Shown here piece by piece: positions 61,101-64,000 of a stretch of DNA of 64,000 nucleotides. The position numbers and the translations under genes were made by a program. The notes beneath the pieces were generated by a model. It ran no database searches. It was not told where the DNA came from and saw only the letters and a program-made list of their open reading frames with translations. Source of the stretch: a virus. The stretch covers positions 1-64,000 of IMG/VR virus record IMGVR_UViG_3300042298_003052. The stretch is one strand, 5' to 3'. The first letter of the stretch is position 1, and each line of letters begins with the position of its first letter.

Positions 61101-63998
61101 ACGTACATCTTCTTTGTACTTGGTGACAATAGTTTCATTGGGATAATTAACAATTCTTCCTACTGCCGTTCTTGCGCTCTGAACGGCTTCTGAAGTGTTC
61201 TCTAACTGACCGGCAAGAGTTAATGCCTCATTAATAGAATCTCTCAATATTGTCAACTCGTCTTTTATTACTGACATATCAAAGGCTTTTCTTAAATTGC
61301 CCTGATACATATCAGCCATCAAGTATAGATCTTCTGCAAGCTCTTTCAAAATTGAGCTTATGTTCAAAACTTTTTTAACTGCATCAGAATTTGATTTAAT
61401 ACCTTTAATCAAACCTGCTACAACCATTTTACCAAAATACTCAGTTACTTTGGAAGGACTTCTAGTTTGAAGACCCTTTGCCATCGGGTCAATAATTCCA
61501 GTCTCAACAAGACGGGTAGCCTCAGCTTTTAAAGCATTAAAACGATCGCTGAATCCGACAGGATATCCATCTATAGTTTCTTGACCTAAACTTCTAGTTA
61601 AATCAGGACGTTCTATTTCTCTAGTATTGATTTTCTCATTAGCTCTATTTTTGGCTTGAGTAGCCTGACCTTTAGCAGCTCGTGCTAAGTTTGTAAATGG
61701 TGTAGTAGCACGGTCCCCTAAAACTTTTTGTAAATCGTCTATAGCTTTCCAAGCTTCGTCCGCAGTTTTAATAATTTCAGCAGCAGCTATTTTTTGTTCT
61801 TCTCTAGAATATCGATTTTTTTTATTCTCCACTATACGACGAAGATCAGCAAAATCTTCACTGATCTTTTTAACCATTTTTTGGTAGTCAGGCGGCGGTT
61901 GAGCAGCAGTTAACTGACGAACTTGTTGTTGGGATAATGAAGGTAACTCAGCAAAGTTACTAAAATCTTGAATAATTTCAGCATCAATAATGTCAGCATC
62001 TTGAGATCGAATATCGTTTAGAAAACTAGCTAATTCTCTAAGTTTATTCTCTATCTTAACGATCTGAGATTTAAGATTTGCTAACTGATTAGGTGCTAAA
62101 GGTTTCATACGATCTTGTGGTGATATTGCGACGATCGCCTCATTAACCTCTGTTAATAATCTATTGACATATCCTTGATCATTACCAGTATCATCTCCGG
62201 CTAACAACTTTATTTTTTGAATGATCGATTCATCTGGTTCACTAGAAACTAGAGCCGTCTGTATACTAGTAATCATATCTTTGGCCGCACTTAATTTTTT
62301 ACGGGATCCTTCTATAAATTCATTGGCAGCAGGCTGTGCGCCAGATAGTAGTTTGCCAGCAGATTTAGTTAGTTGAGCAAGAGCTGTTGCGGCAGAGATA
62401 CTTTTTTGAGCTAATTCAGCAATTGCCGCCGCTCCATCTTCAATACCAAGTGCGGAAGCTCTAGCAATTTGTTCTGGACCAATATCAGATATCTTTTCGA
62501 TAATGGGAGCATTAGCATCAAGCGAATCAGGATCTCCAGGTACTCTACGCATTATTCTATTTACTGCCGCCACAAGACGTGTTTCTGCCGCGATGGCCAT
62601 CGCTTCACCTGTTGACTCAGCGATATTAGTAAGACCCTCGCCAACGCCTTGCAAGAAAGATATGGCCATTTCAGAACCAATTGCAACGGCTTCCTCCGTA
62701 GACACCGTTACAGATGATCTTACCTCTCTAAGATCCGGTAGAGGTGTAGGTGGAGGTGATATGAGATTAGCGACGTAAGATTGAGTACCTAGAGTTGCTT
62801 GAGATTGTCTTGTTTTACGCTGATTCCGTTCCGCGACACGCTGAGACGTTTCAGGATCTAATCTAAGATTAGGTTGTACCTGATTGTTTATAAAATCAAC
62901 TAGCGTTGATGATATCTTCGTAGGATCAGGTGCGCGATCGAATGTACGAAGACCACCCAGTTCACCACCCTCTTCATAACCTTGAGCGACTAAGGATTCT
63001 AAATCTAATCCTTCGATCAGTTCAAAACGTCCGAGTTCTTTAGCTATAACTCGTCTAATTCCTTCCCATGCTTTGCGAATACCTTCTTTACGATCTTCTT
63101 CAATCGCTTTGGCCCATTCTTCCAGAGCCTTTTCTTGTTCTTTTGCTGACAATTTTTCAAACTCAGGCATTTTATCGGGTTTGATTATACTACGTCCATA
63201 ATCGATAGGAACCACCTTTCCTTCGTCTGATACAAAAACATTACCTGGATGATAGTCTCCGTGGGTCACACCTTTTTCATGAAGTGCTCTCAACGATGCT
63301 CCAGCCTGTTTAGCATACGCTGATACGTCATCTTTTGTCATATCTTTATTAGCAAGGTAGTCTCGACCTTCTTGACCTGCTATTGCTCGTTGAATAATAA
63401 AATCATCGCCCGACGCAAGAACGTCTGGAGCGACACCTTTAGCAATTTCCATAGCCTGAGCCTCACTAGCCATGCTGACAGCATTTTTAGCTAGTTTGTA
63501 AACAGCATCTTTGTTAGCATTTATAAAAGCGATACCTTTTGCCCCCTGTCCTAATATATATGCCATATTAGGATCTATTTTAGCTGATGGCTTACCCATA
63601 TCCTCAAGGGTCTTATTCATACCGCTAAGACGTTCCATCCAAGGTTCTGTAGCAGGTTGAGTATATTTCTTGGTTTGCCACTTTGTTTTAGGTGCATCAG
63701 GATCTCTAGGTGTTGGTCCTCGCATCCCGGTGGGAGGACCAACACCCTCTTTATAAGCTTTATTAAATATATCTTGTATATTTATCCCTTCAAGCAAAGG
63801 CATTTTTCCTTCTTTTACTAGCTTTAAAAGAAGCTCCATTGTTTTTTCGGTTCCTTCAGGAACCTTTGCCAAAATTCGCATAAAAGCTTCTTCGATTCTT
63901 TCTGGTGCTCTTTCGGCATCAGCTTTTATTTGTTCTTTAGAAGCGTTTACCTTGGCAGCACCTAAATCGATAGTTTTCATGCTTCCATCTTCCATCAC
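52089..63998 (-). CDS. Giant multi-domain tape measure protein (5' partial)
   Basis: At least 3969 residues, possibly longer because the frame reaches the window edge (TTG and GTG/ATG at 64000-63993). It sets tail length and is ejected with DNA. Core tape-measure domain: residues about 1700-1890 (TTINFVSGSASEGAKNIDLI; AISQAAVVYQMTPEEQ; LRGQLAEALPGS), with hydrophobic helices near 1690, 1925 and 1985. Two S-P-[SP]-x ... G-x-x-x-G-I motifs near residues 870 and 1600 match other tape measure proteins. Added parts: kinase-like (140-300), lipase-like (990-1180), HExxH (about 1421), M23-like (2640-2760), transglycosylase-like (2835-2945), TPR (3000-3040). Rest is coiled coil. Confidence 0.85.
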   Translation of the reverse strand: MMEDGSMKTIDLGAAKVNASKEQIKADAERAPERIEEAFMRILAKVPEGTEKTMELLLKLVKEGKMPLLEGINIQDIFNKAYKEGVGPPTGMRGPTPRDPDAPKTKWQTKKYTQPATEPWMERLSGMNKTLEDMGKPSAKIDPNMAYILGQGAKGIAFINANKDAVYKLAKNAVSMASEAQAMEIAKGVAPDVLASGDDFIIQRAIAGQEGRDYLANKDMTKDDVSAYAKQAGASLRALHEKGVTHGDYHPGNVFVSDEGKVVPIDYGRSIIKPDKMPEFEKLSAKEQEKALEEWAKAIEEDRKEGIRKAWEGIRRVIAKELGRFELIEGLDLESLVAQGYEEGGELGGLRTFDRAPDPTKISSTLVDFINNQVQPNLRLDPETSQRVAERNQRKTRQSQATLGTQSYVANLISPPPTPLPDLREVRSSVTVSTEEAVAIGSEMAISFLQGVGEGLTNIAESTGEAMAIAAETRLVAAVNRIMRRVPGDPDSLDANAPIIEKISDIGPEQIARASALGIEDGAAAIAELAQKSISAATALAQLTKSAGKLLSGAQPAANEFIEGSRKKLSAAKDMITSIQTALVSSEPDESIIQKIKLLAGDDTGNDQGYVNRLLTEVNEAIVAISPQDRMKPLAPNQLANLKSQIVKIENKLRELASFLNDIRSQDADIIDAEIIQDFSNFAELPSLSQQQVRQLTAAQPPPDYQKMVKKISEDFADLRRIVENKKNRYSREEQKIAAAEIIKTADEAWKAIDDLQKVLGDRATTPFTNLARAAKGQATQAKNRANEKINTREIERPDLTRSLGQETIDGYPVGFSDRFNALKAEATRLVETGIIDPMAKGLQTRSPSKVTEYFGKMVVAGLIKGIKSNSDAVKKVLNISSILKELAEDLYLMADMYQGNLRKAFDMSVIKDELTILRDSINEALTLAGQLENTSEAVQSARTAVGRIVNYPNETIVTKYKEDVRSNARRVLTEPPDSDIHPVVHEIPADAKKIIFVSSGFTGTKGRISNEITDKLKPMIPQGTHTIPFENKNFDVSGTLNDVGLTRVVMDAIIMPMKAVRKGINEEALRLAKQAYAVKQERPDVEIGFVGHSAGGFIVREAQEILKNIGIISEALSMGTPLLGAFQAIKSDVISLIGEGDPLKRFTGQKEAIIPNVKGHFSPHYLDESNEIREILTRYLEEGITPSLIARVHELGETIKGLEPGNSGPVMRFDRLRQSQSYQQAYLLKTHTNTIDVKAEEVKNNKIQPLWSVDRNTKDSFDEDMSNEVTRNIGEIIDTLDDITPKARKVFEELVTEIAALSDVEVKEMPTAKNASMQLLGTRAGGAYLPEYNTIFLDDETEEALESLHDIKGLDIPISLKVIEDEVREVYKRLNNNTSDDIYNDYNDELDLAYETVNKKYSNITEDIISLFEAMDTIVHEIRHAAQVGFQKINDPYSRNLLLTPSYNRESDREYARNIAGSVELAKKSAKEQGIDINPHYINKLERDAYGFSHQYTRDIIRSYQRYNNTKTENILPASKNIGSELGSGIAIGINNSSREATNAAMNMAEAVIDITHSTFDIKSPPEWAIKIGRFISEGISNGISDGINYVRESIKSLKTKTVNDIKEWAKTPPEESFMPFSVSGERPEAEIPVIGPAYAFMLDSMESMKNMATFVPKLGRSLGEVFEGLSQNIPAMMSITKGFLFFNYIVVPLVGTLFSFEEAAFQTAVELENMATTINFVSGSASEGAKNIDLIRNKVISLGGDLKSSMQGFAQLGASAQGTRLEGEGTRQIFSAISQAAVVYQMTPEEQQQAFTALSQMMDKTVVSAEELRGQLAEALPGSISVAARAMGVTTQELGKMMQAGEVMAEDLLPKFAQQLSAETAMGVSGSARSAQTAINKLNNEITLFQQGYGNTTIPIRVVGLNIATKGIQILRENVVALSVVFTALLVTISATLVQELAKFFVKFAGMNQTIALIGESFSGLFTRMKQELITFGKSFLTWFAVITVATDVFKIFSKGFGDASGGAKDLADSNKKAWEDYTKTLEDARQKTKEFNEQPSFKVFKESGGVTAIKELFTGGGLGGYVGDIIESVSNIDGSRESYGNVLKSVTGIKQIVDISNSAKKFFEAFKDGIGISSGLERLISGESLLEDTFFGGLIGDKASRIFERGTQSFIGNITDGNDIRDYTDPIGLALGGLKNIGLDLSRTWEDVKAEQADIAINDLQSYSGKIYEEARTTLYPGNKPGQQLQEIIDLDVRLQSAQQELQGTSREDVEKQRDLNEQINNLIAEREKLYIPVGKQLANLQLSEENIKSAIKLRKEELARLGDSEEDNIRRESLQGNIATLESDLKLTKSLIDKINSGIANTVTRLDLLARGFRLVNAEMENAYYNLEMRSAQKNALLMRSVAPGNSGLLEGTQNLVQQQMTSEKIAINRDSLQKLETIAYDPEYIKALENANLAMNATAADIQAAIDNIGEDSSLSKTLTNLVEVRQKFEQTGLETDQLVAELETTKRQLEEQLWQMGRQLEDMLIEVGQQTEEIAHSFKEFENDRKVANASNTITRTMGKLRTDHFSGMMNILERFINVIGEQLKSTSDFLKQKMDVMNQLFNTLRQNEQFALSIPQIDQGVIGSQGTNGRNVASPLMGQSIESLVSYKPTEGQSFRAGRTRNGRQEYHAGIDWDSKVGGGRGADVAAPFSGTARVIDIAEQKGDRGNAVQVRITTQDAKGIPIDLQFNHLELESVKKALGIGIGENTNVSMGQLVGEVIQHHLDMKVKVNGQFVDAQQWLAAMNAGGGVARNLQGVNVNINPISQPASRTAQSTPQQSGVEMFRNYAPVASRVASMGPGRIPMGGTVRTAERVQSDPAGAQAMIAAAQRLGLDPREFAALMSWESAGSFNPNIRGGDNNLYKGLIQFSPDNQRKYGTNTQQSIAQQMPAIERYLLDRGFRPGEHDIRHAYSAILAGQAGESYWNRKDSNQTTVRNAAPRFRQGDHRQRAEQFLRDSGIGMNELMSEKEQFERFMREGYALTEKKDYQSALINFRRAEELRPDNKYTTQAISNVTGYINRSRPTTTSSSATTLDVSSYTQSSNQLLSENQKYVNMLQQNANDQIKLIEQMKALADERFDAQIDSMFSEVNREGITAKRGTEDAKLQQERQDRDRKYQSIPEFRMTPEIQLEYDLDMASRDIEDRRIELQRQIEDAQNDIDAVTQLLETMPNQLIEAGAKEEDVRRIEEGFREIISQKQPLIDILRKNLADLTAMEGEALLKISEEYKMEEERRYMEFINQLTELTGENLRQQAELLRNDGEQALAEELEKQADAADIIQKEKEYQFGLKEQLNSGLDRDRYDQLLAESIKRQILALEILGYNIDRNTEQLRLNNSSFLLEQRAANVEALTPLLNRTGEAGNARDLSYEIEALKIQQDLESQIFDLYEGSKGLTEETRERSRLLIEETAQLKLQTLELEQALQVRADQIEQSRNPLVGPGGVTDLMGAQDAYLGAFGASPTEAMKQERLPFLLDMQRLDYQNAILELEKLKNAGKLTDEGFKAMSESLSKINDIKMDQIRQEASMLPDVIKNVRGPVQGLFSDLMKGTKTVGEAFNDFVNGLIDNLMNLAAEMLTNNLFAGIFGGAAGISSDTGNGIIEMLFGTSRSRSPEEDPNVLMQTPRYNPLLQGAMDYSSYLFPSTGEIRDPSLTEYGKSLFGASTEDVTLTTGAEQASASLRLGGEMVLSSLQLGAQAIQQAAVSIQTPNALGTISEGLFDLGGFDLTFENGAQSIQSAIEAGADRGGAQLGSVVMGVFSGSSSTAVSKGGFSIGGVFQSLLSTILGMFFKDGGVIKTDTGLGIENFAKGGVIGRSQSTLDKLASTEAIGQALKREGNPKARLAVVSPGEWVLNRQQQAIAKRYGVDENVLNFKNGGVVGGSFSTPAIKAPSGGSTSVTVPITINSDGNNPEKDNKAARDLSQKVRAAVFQVLTEQKRPNGLLY
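55100..56040 (-). other. M23-like and lytic-transglycosylase-like domains in the tape measure protein
   Basis: The M23-like part has HAGIDWDS (near residue 2657) and ends in QHHLDMKV (55737-55745), with FNHLELES between. The transglycosylase-like part, about 100 residues later, has LMSWESAGSFNP (Glu near residue 2874) and LYKGLIQFSPDNQRKYG. Such pairs in tape measure proteins open the cell wall during DNA entry. Confidence 0.7.
59724..59738 (-). other. HExxH zinc-peptidase-like motif in the tape measure protein
   Basis: HEIRH (near residue 1421) in DTIVHEIRHAAQVGFQ matches H-E-x-x-H with a following helix, as in metallopeptidases. LLGTRAGGAYLPEYNTIFLDDE upstream resembles the substrate-strand of these enzymes. 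The third ligand is not certain. Confidence 0.55.
60480..61020 (-). other. Lipase-like alpha/beta hydrolase domain in the tape measure protein
   Basis: Residues about 990-1180. KKIIFVSSGFTGTKG is the first strand with the oxyanion-hole-type turn, and VEIGFVGHSAGGFIVREA (DNA 60708-60725 for G-H-S-A-G-G) is the nucleophile elbow. LSMGTPLLGAF follows as in lipases, and GHFSPHYLDE offers the catalytic histidine. Substrate could be membrane lipid. Confidence 0.7.
63130..63580 (-). other. Kinase-like domain in the tape measure protein
   Basis: Residues about 140-300. ILGQGAKGIAFI is a glycine-rich loop; AVYKLAK provides the lysine (near 166); GVTHGDYHPGN is the catalytic loop with H-G-D-x-H-x-x-N (DNA 63239-63262); VVPIDYGRS is the D-[YF]-G metal-binding motif (63195-63203). 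This order is that of atypical Ser/Thr or small-molecule kinases (RIO/Bud32/aminoglycoside type). Confidence 0.75.
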
Positions 63999-64000
63999 AA

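Noticed and set aside
55422-62778. Plus-strand frames of 60-100 codons inside the tape measure gene
   Set aside because: They are shadows of the giant minus-strand gene, with no ribosome sites or recognisable products.
1-64000. Integrase, terminase, portal or capsid genes
   Set aside because: I looked for their usual motifs in all long frames and found none, so neither lysogeny nor packaging type can be stated.

Overview
The window is one continuous stretch of a large tailed-phage genome, most likely a long-tailed (siphovirus-type) cyanophage. The phage call rests on a lambda-type tail-tip set (I, J, L, K-like proteins), a very large tape measure protein, tail-fibre genes, an endolysin cassette and a complete replication and nucleotide-metabolism block. 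The cyanobacterial host is inferred from the many GCGATCGC (HIP1-type) palindromes across positions 8000-64000 and from a short, cyanophage-style ribonucleotide reductase pair. No capsid, portal, terminase, integrase or tRNA gene is visible, so the window is only part of the genome.

Layout. (1) 1-7779, minus strand: tightly stacked tail-fibre and fibre-accessory genes, visibly richer in G+C than the rest and built from duplicated cassettes. (2) 7833-8531, plus: an FHA-domain membrane protein. (3) 8533-13490, minus: a DUF2227-like membrane protein, a GH19-type endolysin, an M23-type peptidase, membrane proteins, a protein with a heptad repeat, and a MerR-like regulator. (4) 13491-14915: 1.4 kb non-coding control region with operator-like repeats, 23-bp iterons, hairpins and a 28-bp inverted repeat. 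(5) 14916-27524, plus: a small regulator, two helicases, then tail-tip genes including a glycosyltransferase and a J-like protein carrying a mini-intein-like domain. (6) 27510-35445, minus: K-like tail protein, a second M-like tail protein, small proteins, a RecD2-like helicase and a protein with an SSB-type acidic tip. (7) 35573-49747, plus: regulator, lambda-O-like initiator, primase-helicase, family B DNA polymerase, two Dam-type methylases, ribonucleotide reductase, a CYTH protein, thymidylate synthase, DHFR and a nuclease. (8) 49735-52100: an EAL-domain c-di-GMP phosphodiesterase (minus) and small plus-strand genes. (9) 52089-64000, minus: a tape measure protein of at least 3969 residues with kinase-like, lipase-like, HExxH, M23-like and transglycosylase-like segments.

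How it fits together. The initiator gene (36148-37425) contains in its linker a probable replication origin: 23-bp iterons, an AT-rich stretch and two DnaA-box-like sites, as in the lambda O gene. The same iterons recur in the 14-kb control region. The initiator would load the adjacent primase-helicase, with the polymerase, SSB-like protein, RecD2-like helicase and dNTP-making enzymes supporting synthesis. The strongest candidates for undescribed biology are this two-site iteron arrangement, the helically phased TTCC array at 12042-12236, the enzymatic domains in the tape measure protein, the phage-borne EAL enzyme and the Hint domain in the J protein. All assignments are from reading the sequence; no database search was run.
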